23,895 nucleotides of DNA. Source: JBFGWM01 sp041588495 (GTDB lineage: Bacteria > Pseudomonadota > Gammaproteobacteria > Pseudomonadales > JBFGWM01). The translations under genes and the position numbers were made by a program. The stretch spans positions 1 through 23,895 of the forward strand of contig JBFGWM010000015.1 of the NCBI GenBank assembly GCA_041588495.1, given 5' to 3'. Shown piece by piece: positions 5,893-14,441 of this stretch. The notes below the pieces were generated by a model, which did no database searches, was not told the origin of the DNA, and saw nothing but the letters and a program-made list of their open reading frames with translations. Every line of letters starts with the position of its first letter. The first letter of the stretch is position 1.

Positions 5893-8448
5893 ATGGCGAT
5901 GCGCAGACTGTGTTTGGCACTCATCCTGGGTCTGGGTCTGTTGCCCGGCCTCGCACAGGCGCTTGGCCTGGGCAGTCTCACGCTGCGCTCCCACCTGTAT
6001 GAGCCCCTCGACGCCGAAATCGAACTGCTGAGCCCGGGCCAGCTCAGCGCCAACGAGATCCTTGCCAACCTTGCGTCGCACACCGATTTCGACCGGGCCG
6101 GGGTGCAGCGCTTCTATCATCTTTCACTGATCCGTTACCAGGTCACGCGCAATCGCGCCGGGCGCATGGTCGTCCGCATGACCACCGAAAAGCCGGTCAC
6201 TGAACCGTTCCTCAACTTCCTCGTCGAAATTCACTGGCCCAGCGGCAAGCTGCTGCGCGAATACACGATCCTGCTGGATCCGGTCAGCATCGCGCGTACC
6301 GAGCCCGCGCCGATCCGTGCGCCGAAGGCGGCGCCGGTGGCCAAGGCCCCGGAACCGCCGCAGCCCGCCCCGGCGCCCAAGCCCGCAGTGGCCCCGGCGC
6401 GGACCACCTCCACCGCCGTGGCAAGTTCACCACGCAAGCCGTCCCCCGAGCCCGTCGCGGGGGACACACCGCCAAAAAAATCACCGGGCGCCGCGCCCAG
6501 AACAACGCGGCCTGACCAGTACGGTCCAGTCAAGAGTAACGAAACCCTCTGGACGATCGCCAAGCGGGTCCGCCCGGATGGCGTCAGCATGCACCAGACC
6601 ATGCTGGCCATCCAGCGTGCGAATCCAGAGGCGTTCATCCGCAACAATATCAACCTGCTGCGCAAGGGTGCCGTACTGCGCATACCCGGCGCCGACGAAA
6701 TCCGTGACCTGGACAAGCAGGCCGCGGTCCAGGAAGTCGCTCGCCAGGCGGAAACCTGGCGGGTAAAACGTGATCCGGCCGGAGGCACCGCGGACTCGAA
6801 GGCCGAGAAGGAGCCGGATGCCAGTCACCTGCGGCTGGTCACACCCGGTGCCGAAACCCAGGACAAGGTCAGTTCTGCCGCGGGGGGCGCAGAGAAGGAC
6901 GGCTCCGAAGCGCGCGCCGCGCTGGAGACCCAACTCGCGGTCACCAAGGAAAATCTCGACAAGGCTGACCGCGAATCCGGTGAACTGCGCAGCCGTCTCG
7001 GTGAACTGGAAGCCCAGGTTGACACCCTGCAACGCCTGCTCAGCCTGAAGGACGAACAACTCGCGGCCCTGCAGGCCCGGCTCGCCGAAAGCGAGGACGC
7101 CGCGGTGGAAGGCACAGCGCTGCCCGCCGACGCCATGGACGCGATGAAGGACGCCATGCCCGGCGAGGGTGAAATGGCGCCGGAAGAGCCCCTAATGACC
7201 GGCGACGAGGCACCGGCGATCGACCTGCTGGCCGAACCCGAACCCGTCGCAACCCCGGATCTCTCCCTGCTCGAGGAACCCGAGGTCGCGGAAGCACCGG
7301 CACCCACGCCACCCCCGCCTCCCGCACCCGCACCGGCGCCAGCACCGCAGCCCGGACTGGTCGACCGCATTCTCGGCAACCCCATGCTGCTGGGCGGCAT
7401 TGGCGGCGGTGTCCTGCTGGCCTTGCTGGGCGGCGTGTGGGCCATGCGCCGCAAGTCCGCGGCTGCTGAAGAGGAAGACGAGGGCATCGCCGACCTGTTG
7501 GCGGAGGACGCCGACGCTCCCGCCATGGCTCCCGACATCGATCTCGAGATCGAGGACGACGCGTCGGTCGCCGAGGAACCGCCGGCTATCATCGAAGAAC
7601 CGGACCTGGATCTGGATCTGGCCACCGAAGAGCCCGAGGATACCGGGGAACCGGTACCGTCCCTGGATGAGCTCGGACTTGAGCTGACTGCGGATATCGC
7701 CGGCGCGGGTGGTGCGGCGGCAGAGGAACCGGAACCGGCGCCCGCGGCGACAGAGGAGCCCGCCAGCACGCTTTCCGACCTCGACGCGGAACTCGATTCA
7801 ATGGCGGATTTCGCCGACGAGGAAGACCTGGGTACCGGGCTCGAAGCGGAAGCACCGCAAGCAGAGCCCGAGCCTGAACCGGAACCTGCGCCCGAACCCG
7901 AACCAGCCGCCGAACTCGAAGAACTCGACCTCGGCAGCCTGGAGGAGCCCCCCGCCGAGCCCGCAGCGGAAGCTGTCGAAGAACTCGACCTGGGCAGCCT
8001 CGACGAGGTTCCAGAGGAGCCCGTGGCGGAAGCAGCCGATGAACTCGGACTGGGTGACCTTGAACTGCCCGCGGAAGAAGACCTCGCGGAAAGTGCCGAC
8101 GAACTCACCCTGGAACTCGATGCCGAACCGGAAGCCGGGGCGGAAGAGCCCAGCCTGGACGAACTGTCCGCCGAACTGGACGAACTGTCCGGCGCCGCAG
8201 CGGTAAGCGACGAGGCCTCCGGCCTGGACGAACTCGACCTCACCTCCGATATCGGTGATGAACTCGAGCTCGACGAGGACCTGGACGAGGTTGATGCGGC
8301 CGATGAGGCTGGCACCAAGATCGACCTTGCACGTGCCTACATCGACATGGGCGATATGGAAGGCGCCCGCGAAATCCTCGACGAGGTCGTGGTCGAGGGC
8401 AACGAGGCCCAGCAGGCGGAAGCCAAGGCGCTGCTGGAAAAACTCTGA
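5893..8448 (+). CDS. fimV: FimV/HubP-family polar scaffold protein
   Basis: This 851-residue protein has the full FimV layout. A signal peptide (MAMRRLCLALILGLGL...AQA) is cleaved near residue 23. The FimV N-terminal domain spans about 24-140, with LGLGSLTLRSHLYEPLDAEI at its start. A Pro/Ala-rich linker precedes a peptidoglycan-binding LysM-like domain at about 208-265 (NETLWTIAKRVRPDGVS). A coiled coil lies at about 340-400 and a transmembrane helix at about 499-518 (LLGGIGGGVLLALLGGVWAM). A very acidic, repeat-containing cytoplasmic region runs from about 520 to 800, and a C-terminal TPR-like FimV motif from about 807 to 851 (KIDLARAYIDMGDMEGAREI). Family members organise the cell pole for type IV pili, flagella and chemoreceptors. 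I placed the start at 5893, just before the signal peptide, with GGAG ten bases upstream. The frame is open further upstream, but those 49 residues would hide the signal peptide. Its own promoter and a 3' palindrome suggest a separate unit. Confidence 0.92.
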   Translation: MAMRRLCLALILGLGLLPGLAQALGLGSLTLRSHLYEPLDAEIELLSPGQLSANEILANLASHTDFDRAGVQRFYHLSLIRYQVTRNRAGRMVVRMTTEKPVTEPFLNFLVEIHWPSGKLLREYTILLDPVSIARTEPAPIRAPKAAPVAKAPEPPQPAPAPKPAVAPARTTSTAVASSPRKPSPEPVAGDTPPKKSPGAAPRTTRPDQYGPVKSNETLWTIAKRVRPDGVSMHQTMLAIQRANPEAFIRNNINLLRKGAVLRIPGADEIRDLDKQAAVQEVARQAETWRVKRDPAGGTADSKAEKEPDASHLRLVTPGAETQDKVSSAAGGAEKDGSEARAALETQLAVTKENLDKADRESGELRSRLGELEAQVDTLQRLLSLKDEQLAALQARLAESEDAAVEGTALPADAMDAMKDAMPGEGEMAPEEPLMTGDEAPAIDLLAEPEPVATPDLSLLEEPEVAEAPAPTPPPPPAPAPAPAPQPGLVDRILGNPMLLGGIGGGVLLALLGGVWAMRRKSAAAEEEDEGIADLLAEDADAPAMAPDIDLEIEDDASVAEEPPAIIEEPDLDLDLATEEPEDTGEPVPSLDELGLELTADIAGAGGAAAEEPEPAPAATEEPASTLSDLDAELDSMADFADEEDLGTGLEAEAPQAEPEPEPEPAPEPEPAAELEELDLGSLEEPPAEPAAEAVEELDLGSLDEVPEEPVAEAADELGLGDLELPAEEDLAESADELTLELDAEPEAGAEEPSLDELSAELDELSGAAAVSDEASGLDELDLTSDIGDELELDEDLDEVDAADEAGTKIDLARAYIDMGDMEGAREILDEVVVEGNEAQQAEAKALLEKL
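7918..8157 (+). repeat. tandem 60-bp (20-residue) repeats in the acidic region of fimV
   Basis: Four consecutive 60-bp units, in perfect register, encode 20-residue repeats that begin E/D-E-L-x-L. The first two start EELDLGSL and end in PAAEAV and PVAEAA. The third starts DELGLGDL and ends DLAESA. The fourth (DELTLEL...) is diverged, and a partial DELSAELDEL follows. The first two share long identical DNA stretches such as GAAGAACTCGACCT, which points to recent tandem duplication rather than only amino-acid bias. Confidence 0.75.
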
Positions 8449-8467
8449 CCATCCCCCTCCACTGACC

Positions 8468-8491
8468 GGGGCCGGCGCATGCGCCGGCCCC
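8468..8491 (+). terminator. GC-rich palindrome after fimV, probable weak terminator
   Basis: GGGGCCGGC (8468-8476) and GCCGGCCCC (8483-8491) form a perfect 9-bp stem around GCATGC; the whole 24 bp is one palindrome. The following tract, TCGTGTTTCT, has only a broken run of T, so termination may be partial. It sits 20 bp after the fimV stop and 13 bp before the truA start, so some read-through may supply truA. Confidence 0.6.
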
Positions 8492-8504
8492 TCGTGTTTC
8501 TGCA

Positions 8505-9320
8505 ATGAACCGATACGCGCTCGGCATCGAGTACTGCGGCGCCGCCTTCCAGGGCTGGCAGCGGCAATCGCGCCCGCAACCGCCACGCACGGTACAGTGC
8601 GAACTGGAAGTGGCGCTGGGCAGCGTTGCGGACGCGCCTGTCAACGTCTTCTGTGCGGGGCGCACCGACAGCGGCGTGCATGCCACCGGGCAGGTGGTCC
8701 ATTTCGAAACCTCCGCGGAGCGCTCCGCGGACGCCTGGGTCCGCGGCACCAACAGCCGCCTGCCCGGAGACGTGCGCGTACGCTGGGCGCGCGCGGTGAG
8801 CGAGACGTTCCACGCCAGGCACAGCGCCATCTCGCGGGAATATCTGTATGTCATCTGCAACCGTCCCGTCCGCCCGGCAACCCTCGCGGCCTGCGCAACC
8901 TGGATCCACGGGCCACTGGATGTCGCACCCATGCACGACGCGGTGCAGGCGCTGGTCGGCGAACACGATTTCTCGGCGTTCCGCGCCGCGGGTTGCGAAT
9001 CGTCCACGCCGATGCGCAGGATCTTCCGCGCCGGGGTCTGCCGGCACGGGGACCTGGTCGCCCTGCGCCTGCAGGGGAATGCGTTTCTGCTGCACATGGT
9101 GCGGAATATCGCCGGGTCCCTGCTCGAAGTCGGCCGTGGCAGCCGCGGGCCGTCCTGGGTCGCGGAACTGCTTGCGGGCCGCGACCGGACCCGCGCCGGA
9201 CCGACGGCCCCGCCCGACGGGCTCCACCTGATCGGCGTCGGTTATCCGGTGCTTCACGGCCTGCCGGATTGCGGCGGGCTGCCGTGGTTCCTGGATCACG
9301 GACCGGTGTGGTGCTGGTAA
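8505..9320 (+). CDS. truA: tRNA pseudouridine(38-40) synthase TruA
   Basis: TruA converts uridines 38, 39 and 40 in the tRNA anticodon arm to pseudouridine. The 271-residue protein fits the family. It opens MNRYALGIEYCGAAFQGWQR, has the catalytic aspartate D55 in AGRTDSGVHATGQVVHF, then SREYLYVICN, and GNAFLLHMVRNIAGSLLEVG near the end. The ATG at 8505 is fixed by the conserved start but has no Shine-Dalgarno sequence. It follows the fimV palindrome by 13 bp, so initiation may depend on the hairpin or on a leaderless-like mode. The fimV-truA-trpF order is the conserved one in related gammaproteobacteria. Confidence 0.95.
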   Translation: MNRYALGIEYCGAAFQGWQRQSRPQPPRTVQCELEVALGSVADAPVNVFCAGRTDSGVHATGQVVHFETSAERSADAWVRGTNSRLPGDVRVRWARAVSETFHARHSAISREYLYVICNRPVRPATLAACATWIHGPLDVAPMHDAVQALVGEHDFSAFRAAGCESSTPMRRIFRAGVCRHGDLVALRLQGNAFLLHMVRNIAGSLLEVGRGSRGPSWVAELLAGRDRTRAGPTAPPDGLHLIGVGYPVLHGLPDCGGLPWFLDHGPVWCW

Positions 9321-9375
9321 CGGAAACACCCTCAATCTGCTAGTATGACGCGCCCGAAACCAGCAGGGTCGCGTC

Positions 9376-10023
9376 GTGTCACGTTGCCGGATCAAGATAT
9401 GCGGAATCACCTCGCCAGACGACGCGCGCATGGTTGCGGCCGCCGGCGCGGATGCCATCGGCCTGGTGTTCCATGCGCGCAGCCCGCGTCATCTGGAGAT
9501 TTCCCGGGCACGCGAGATCGTCGCGGCATTGCCCGCATTCGTTGCGGCGACGGCACTCTTCGTCGACGCTGAGACGGCGACCGTGGAGAAGGTGCTCGCC
9601 GAGGTCCCGGTCGACCTGCTGCAGTTCCATGGTCGCGAGGAGCCAGCCTACTGCAACGCGTTCGGCCGCCGTTACATCAAGGCGATCCGCATGCAGCCGG
9701 GTCTCGATGCGCGCAGCGCCATGCTGCGGTATCCCAACGCCTGCGGCATTCTTCTCGACAGCTACTCGGACGTTCACGCGGGCGGTACCGGCACCAGTTT
9801 CGACTGGAAACGGGTTCCCGACGACACCCTTGTCCCGATCGTGCTGGCCGGGGGCCTGCGTCCCGAGAACGTTGCCGACGCCGTGCAGCGGGTGCGTCCC
9901 CATGCAGTGGACGTGAGCAGTGGGGTAGAATCGGCACCGGGTCGCAAGGATCCGGAGCGGGTCCGGCGCTTCATCGAAGCGGTGCGCGCGGGCGAAAACG
10001 GAACAGGATTGGATGACGCATGA
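9376..10023 (+). CDS. trpF: phosphoribosylanthranilate isomerase
   Basis: TrpF catalyses the Amadori rearrangement of phosphoribosylanthranilate to CdRP in tryptophan synthesis. It is a single-domain (beta/alpha)8 protein of 215 residues. The motif KICGIT holds the general base C9 and GILLDSYSD holds the general acid D128. The phosphate-binding AGGLRPENV and the terminal DVSSGVE...KDPERVRRFI are present. It starts with GTG at 9376, with AGGG about seven bases upstream; the next ATG in frame would delete the catalytic cysteine. Its TGA overlaps the trpB ATG, so the two are translationally coupled. The 55-bp gap after truA shows no convincing promoter or trp attenuator. Confidence 0.96.
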   Translation: MSRCRIKICGITSPDDARMVAAAGADAIGLVFHARSPRHLEISRAREIVAALPAFVAATALFVDAETATVEKVLAEVPVDLLQFHGREEPAYCNAFGRRYIKAIRMQPGLDARSAMLRYPNACGILLDSYSDVHAGGTGTSFDWKRVPDDTLVPIVLAGGLRPENVADAVQRVRPHAVDVSSGVESAPGRKDPERVRRFIEAVRAGENGTGLDDA

Positions 10024-11240
10024 CTAAGGTGCAACAAACGGCGCAACTCCCGGACCGGGAGGGCCACTTCGGGCCCTACGGGGGCCGTTTCGTGTCCGAG
10101 ACCCTGATACCGGCGCTCGACGCCCTGGAGGCAGACTACGCACGGCTCTCGGGCGACCCGGCGTTCCAGGCCGAACTCGACGCCGACCTGCGTCACTACG
10201 TGGGGCGTCCGTCGCCGCTGTACTTCGCGGAACGCTGGACCCGGAAACTGGGCGGCGCGAAGATCTACCTCAAGCGCGAGGACCTGAACCATACCGGCGC
10301 ACACAAGATCAATAACACCGTCGGCCAGGCCCTGCTCGCCAAGTATTCCGGAAAACCACGGGTGATCGCCGAGACCGGGGCCGGCCAGCACGGCGTCGCC
10401 ACGGCCACCGTGGCCGCGCGACTCGGCCTCGAATGCTGCGTGTACATGGGGGCCGAAGACATCGAGCGTCAGGCCCTGAACGTGTACCGCATGCGTCTTC
10501 TGGGCGCCGAGGTGCGGGCGGTGGAATCCGGTTCGAAGACGCTCAAGGATGCCATGAACGAGGCCCTGCGCGACTGGGTCACCAACGTCGACGACACGTT
10601 CTACATCATCGGCACGGTCGCCGGACCGCATCCCTACCCGATGCTGGTGCGGGACTTCCAGGCCGTGATCGGCCGCGAAACCCGCGAGCAGATCCTGGAA
10701 CTGGAGCAGCGACTCCCGGACGTGCTGGTCGCCTGCGTCGGCGGCGGCTCCAACGCCATGGGCCTGTTCTACCCGTTCATCGACGACGAGGGCGTCGAAC
10801 TGGTCGGCGTTGAGGCCGGCGGTCACGGGCTCGCCACGGGCGAGCATGCCGCACCGCTGTGCGCCGGGCGACCGGGCGTGTTGCACGGCAACCGCACCTA
10901 CCTGATGGAAGACGACGCGGGTCAGATCCTGCCCACCCACTCGGTGTCCGCGGGTCTTGATTACCCCGGCGTGGGGCCCGAGCACTCCTGGCTGCGTGAC
11001 TCCGGCCGGGCCCGCTACGAGGCGGTCACCGACGACGAGGCCATGCACGCGTTTCATGACCTGACCCGCACCGAGGGCATCATGCCGGCCCTGGAGTCCT
11101 CCCATGCGCTGGCCTGGTGCATTCGCGAGGCGCCGAAGCTCCCGCCCGAGACCCTGGTGGTGGTCAACCTCTCCGGGCGTGGCGACAAGGACATCCACAC
11201 GGTCGAGCAGTACGCGCCGGCGAAGGGCACGGGGGACTAG
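10020..11240 (+). CDS. trpB: tryptophan synthase beta subunit
   Basis: TrpB is the PLP-dependent half of tryptophan synthase and condenses indole with L-serine. The 406-residue protein begins with the typical GHFGPYGGRFVSETLIPAL stretch. It carries the PLP lysine K96 in NHTGAHKINNT, the allosteric loop ETGAGQHGVATAT, the phosphate-binding GGGSNAMG, and GLDYPGVGPEHSWL. This is the canonical TrpB1 form that pairs with TrpA, which follows after four bases. Unlike the trpI-linked trpBA of Pseudomonas, this pair lies next to trpF in the leu-asd-acc block. Confidence 0.97.
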   Translation: MTKVQQTAQLPDREGHFGPYGGRFVSETLIPALDALEADYARLSGDPAFQAELDADLRHYVGRPSPLYFAERWTRKLGGAKIYLKREDLNHTGAHKINNTVGQALLAKYSGKPRVIAETGAGQHGVATATVAARLGLECCVYMGAEDIERQALNVYRMRLLGAEVRAVESGSKTLKDAMNEALRDWVTNVDDTFYIIGTVAGPHPYPMLVRDFQAVIGRETREQILELEQRLPDVLVACVGGGSNAMGLFYPFIDDEGVELVGVEAGGHGLATGEHAAPLCAGRPGVLHGNRTYLMEDDAGQILPTHSVSAGLDYPGVGPEHSWLRDSGRARYEAVTDDEAMHAFHDLTRTEGIMPALESSHALAWCIREAPKLPPETLVVVNLSGRGDKDIHTVEQYAPAKGTGD

Positions 11241-11244
11241 GTTC

Positions 11245-12063
11245 ATGTCACGTATCGGCAAGCGTCTCGGAGACCTGCGCGGAGCAGGGCGGAAAGCCCT
11301 GATCCCCTTCGTCACCGCCGGTGATCCTGATCTCGACACCACCCTCGACATCATGCACGGACTGGTCGCCGGTGGTGCGGACATCATCGAACTCGGGGTT
11401 CCGTTTTCCGACCCCATGGCGGACGGTCCGGTGATCCAGCGCGCCTCGGAGCGCGCCCTGGACCGTGGCGTGCGCCTGGCCGACGTACTCGAGTTGGTCA
11501 AACGCTTCCGCCAACGCGACGCCGACACCCCGGTGGTGCTCATGGGCTACCTCAATCCGGTGGAGGTCATGGGCTACGAACGCTTCGCAGATGCCGCGGC
11601 CGATGTCGGGGTGGACGGCGCCCTGGTGGTCGACCTGCCGCCCGAAGAGGCCGCGACCCTGCGCATCCCGCTGAGCGCCCATGGGCTGGACCTCATCTTC
11701 CTGCTGGCCCCGACCACCACCGACGAGCGTGCCCGGCGTATCTGCGCCGAGGCCAGTGGTTACCTGTACTACGTGTCCCTGAAAGGCGTCACCGGCGCGG
11801 GCAACCTGCGGATCGACTCGGTCGCCGGCCGCGTCGCCGCGCTGCGCGCCATCACCGATCTCCCCATCGGGGTCGGGTTCGGCATCGCCGACCGCGAATC
11901 CGCGACCGCCGTGGCCCGCGTCTCCGACGGCGTGGTCATCGGCAGCGCGCTGGTGCGACGGATCGAGGAACTCAGCGCTTCCGGTGGCGATGTTGCCGGT
12001 GGGCTGCAAGCCTTTCTTGCCGACATTCGCGCCGGGCTGGACAGCCTCGACTCCGAAAACTGA
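11245..12063 (+). CDS. trpA: tryptophan synthase alpha subunit
   Basis: TrpA cleaves indole-3-glycerol phosphate to indole and glyceraldehyde-3-phosphate and channels indole to TrpB. It is a (beta/alpha)8 protein of 272 residues. The catalytic residues E49 and D60 are visible in IIELGVPFSDPMADGP, and the phosphate-site motifs GVGFGI and GSALVRRI are present. The ATG at 11245 has GGGGGA about eight bases upstream; an upstream open frame into trpB is a shadow. It ends the trpFBA set. The following 152-bp gap contains a small hairpin (CGGCAG-TCG-CTGCCG, 12085-12099) without a T-run. Confidence 0.97.
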   Translation: MSRIGKRLGDLRGAGRKALIPFVTAGDPDLDTTLDIMHGLVAGGADIIELGVPFSDPMADGPVIQRASERALDRGVRLADVLELVKRFRQRDADTPVVLMGYLNPVEVMGYERFADAAADVGVDGALVVDLPPEEAATLRIPLSAHGLDLIFLLAPTTTDERARRICAEASGYLYYVSLKGVTGAGNLRIDSVAGRVAALRAITDLPIGVGFGIADRESATAVARVSDGVVIGSALVRRIEELSASGGDVAGGLQAFLADIRAGLDSLDSEN

Positions 12064-12187
12064 GCGATCGCCGCGTATTGCCCTCGGCAGTCGCTGCCGG
12101 ATGCGCTATTCTCCACTGATGACCGATCCGGGACCGTTTCACAGGGAAGCGCGGGGTACTGGAATGCTGTCCGGCTGCACGCCGCAA

Positions 12188-12204
12188 CTCCCCGCCACGG
12201 GGAG
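12188..12204 (+). promoter_or_regulatory. hairpin covering the accD Shine-Dalgarno sequence
   Basis: CTCCCCG (12188-12194) pairs perfectly with CGGGGAG (12198-12204) around a CCA loop. The right arm is the start of the accD ribosome binding site GGAGGG (12201-12206), nine bases before the ATG. A stem of this strength would limit ribosome access unless opened. In E. coli the carboxyltransferase subunits bind their own mRNAs through the AccD zinc finger, so this could be such a control site; that link is inference. Confidence 0.5.
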
Positions 12205-12215
12205 GGAACCCGCAC

Positions 12216-13103
12216 ATGGCTGATTCAAAATCCAGCAACAGCTGGGTGGAACGCATGCTGCCGAGCCTGTCGCGGCCGCCCGAGGAGTCCCCCCGCGCCA
12301 CCGTTCCCGAGGGCTTGTGGAAGAAGTGCGCCAAGTGCGACTCCGTCCTCTACCGCCCTGATCTCGAACGCAATCTCGAGGTCTGCCCCAAGTGCGGACA
12401 CCACATGCGGATCACCGCGCGGCAGCGACTGCGCATCTTCCTCGACGAGGGCGACAAGGAGGAGATCGGCGCCGGCCTCGAGCCCGAGGACATCCTCAAG
12501 TTCCGCGACACCAAGCGGTACCGTGACCGGATTTCCGGCGCCCAGAAGGAAACCGGGGAAAAAGACGCGCTGGTGGTGATGAAAGGCGCGGTGAAGGGGA
12601 TTCCCGTGGTCAGCGCGGCCTTCGAGTTCAGTTTCATGGGTGGGTCCATGGGTTCGGTTGTCGGCGAACGTTTCGTGCGTGGCGCCCGCACCAGCCTCGA
12701 CGAGGGCATCCCCATGATCTGCTTCTCGGCCAGTGGCGGCGCGCGCATGCAGGAAGCCCTGATCTCGCTGATGCAGATGGCCAAGACCAGTGCTGCCATC
12801 GGCAAGTTGCGGCGCGAACGGATTCCCTATATCTCGGTCCTGACCGACCCCGTTTACGGCGGCGTTTCCGCCAGCCTGGCCATGCTCGGGGACCTGAACC
12901 TCGCGGAACCGCGGGCCCTCATCGGTTTCGCCGGTCCGCGGGTCATCGAGCAGACCGTGCGCGAGAAGTTGCCGGAAGGCTTCCAGCGCAGCGAGTTCCT
13001 GCTCGAACACGGGTTCATCGACATGATCGTCGAGCGCGGCAAGATGCGCGACACCATCGCGCGCGTGCTCGGCATCCTGCTCAGCGGCCGGAAGACGGCC
13101 TGA
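12216..13103 (+). CDS. accD: acetyl-CoA carboxylase carboxyltransferase subunit beta
   Basis: AccD, with AccA, transfers the carboxyl group from carboxybiotin to acetyl-CoA to make malonyl-CoA, the first committed step of fatty acid synthesis. The 295-residue protein has an N-terminal four-cysteine zinc ribbon (C38, C41, C57, C60: KCAKC and CPKCGH) followed by a crotonase-fold core. The core shows FMGGSMGSVVGERF, the oxyanion-forming SASGGARMQE, and DPVYGGVSASLAMLGD. The start is supported by GGAGGG and by the family N-terminus. accD followed by folC, dedD, cvpA and purF is the conserved gammaproteobacterial order. Confidence 0.97.
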   Translation: MADSKSSNSWVERMLPSLSRPPEESPRATVPEGLWKKCAKCDSVLYRPDLERNLEVCPKCGHHMRITARQRLRIFLDEGDKEEIGAGLEPEDILKFRDTKRYRDRISGAQKETGEKDALVVMKGAVKGIPVVSAAFEFSFMGGSMGSVVGERFVRGARTSLDEGIPMICFSASGGARMQEALISLMQMAKTSAAIGKLRRERIPYISVLTDPVYGGVSASLAMLGDLNLAEPRALIGFAGPRVIEQTVREKLPEGFQRSEFLLEHGFIDMIVERGKMRDTIARVLGILLSGRKTA

Positions 13104-13130
13104 GGCACTCCCGGCGAGCGAACCCAGCCC

Positions 13131-14438
13131 ATGACTTCCCGCACCCTCGCGGACTGGCTGCAACGGCTTGAGCACCTGCACCCCAGGACGATCGAACTCG
13201 GACTGGACCGCCTCCGCGTGGTCAGTTCCGCCCTCGGCATGGGTACCGACTGGAAACCCGCGCCGACCGTCGTGACCGTCGCCGGGACCAACGGCAAGGG
13301 CTCCACCGTCTGGCTGCTGGAAGCGATCCTCGCGGCGGGCGGACTGCGGGCGGGGTCCTATACCTCGCCACACCTGGTCGACTACAACGAACGCGTCCGC
13401 ATCGAACGGCAACCCGTGTCCGACGCCGCCCTGTGCGAGGCTTTCGAATGGGTGGAAGCGGGCAGGGGAGACACACCGCTCACCTACTTCGAGTTCGGTA
13501 CCCTGGCCGCCCTGAAACTGCTCGCCGACGCGCATCTCGACGTGGTGGTGCTCGAGGTCGGCATGGGGGGCCGTCTGGACGCGGTCAACATCGTGGATTC
13601 CGATGTGGCCGTGATCTGCAGCATCGGAATCGACCACGTTGACTGGCTTGGTCCGGATCGTGCGTCGATCTCCCGGGAAAAAGCCGGCATCATGCGGCCC
13701 GGACGCCCGGTGGTGATTGCCGAGCCGGACCCGCCCCCGGACCTTGCCGAATGCGCGGCAACGGTGGGGGCACTGCCCCTGTGGATCGACCGCGACTTCG
13801 CACTGGCCGACACCCCTGCGGGACTCGCCTGGCAGGGTCGCAACCGCGAGGGCCAGGCCGTACAGGTCACCGGGCTGCCCCGGGGAAACGCCCATCCCCA
13901 CGCGATTGCCGCTGCCCTGCAGGTGCTGGCCCTGCTGCCCGTGGCAGCCGCGACCCCGGCCGCGATCCACGCCGGCCTGCAGGGCGGCCCGCCACCGGCA
14001 CGTTGCCAGGTGGTGAACTGGCACGACCGGCGACTGGTCATCGACGTGGCCCATAACGAGCAGGCCGCCCTGCGCCTGCGGGATTTCCTCGGCAGCCTGC
14101 CGGAACCCGCAACGGACACGGCCCGCCGCGTCGCCATCATCGGAATGCTTCGCGACAAGCCCGTTCCGGGTACAATCGGGGCCTTGCTCGACTGGGCGGA
14201 CCACTGGTTGTGCGTTCCGGGCGAGGGCAGCCGCGGGATGGACGCGGACGGGCTTGCCGACCGGGTGCGCCAGCTGTGCGCCCATCCGGTTGAGACCTGC
14301 GCCGATGTGAATGCCGCGCTTGCGCGGGCCGCGAGCCTCGGTGACGCCGGCGACACCGTGGTGGCCTATGGATCTTTCGGCGTGGCGGGAGCCGCCCTCG
14401 CGGCTGCCGGACAACGCGCCGTTCCGCCAATGGACTGA
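13131..14438 (+). CDS. folC: bifunctional folylpolyglutamate synthase/dihydrofolate synthase
   Basis: FolC adds glutamate to dihydropteroate (forming dihydrofolate) and then extends the polyglutamate tail of folates, using ATP. The 435-residue length is normal. The Mur-ligase P-loop is VAGTNGKGST at residues 50-59. SYTSPHLVDYNERVRI, the omega-loop region and VLEVGMGGRLDAVN follow, then GIDHVDWLG with the EKAGIMRPG carbamylated-lysine segment, and the C-terminal VIDVAHNEQA. The ATG lies 27 bp after accD and has only a weak ribosome site. dedD follows after three bases. Confidence 0.95.
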   Translation: MTSRTLADWLQRLEHLHPRTIELGLDRLRVVSSALGMGTDWKPAPTVVTVAGTNGKGSTVWLLEAILAAGGLRAGSYTSPHLVDYNERVRIERQPVSDAALCEAFEWVEAGRGDTPLTYFEFGTLAALKLLADAHLDVVVLEVGMGGRLDAVNIVDSDVAVICSIGIDHVDWLGPDRASISREKAGIMRPGRPVVIAEPDPPPDLAECAATVGALPLWIDRDFALADTPAGLAWQGRNREGQAVQVTGLPRGNAHPHAIAAALQVLALLPVAAATPAAIHAGLQGGPPPARCQVVNWHDRRLVIDVAHNEQAALRLRDFLGSLPEPATDTARRVAIIGMLRDKPVPGTIGALLDWADHWLCVPGEGSRGMDADGLADRVRQLCAHPVETCADVNAALARAASLGDAGDTVVAYGSFGVAGAALAAAGQRAVPPMD

Positions 14439-14441
14439 AAA

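Noticed and set aside
6825..8318. Long minus-strand open frame (497 residues, extremely Ser-rich) opposite fimV
   Set aside because: It mirrors the GAx/GCx-rich acidic codons of fimV; low-complexity serine composition, no domain, and fimV on the other strand is complete.
9774..11543. 589-residue minus-strand open frame opposite trpF, trpB and trpA
   Set aside because: Explained by GC-rich codon bias opposite intact trp genes.
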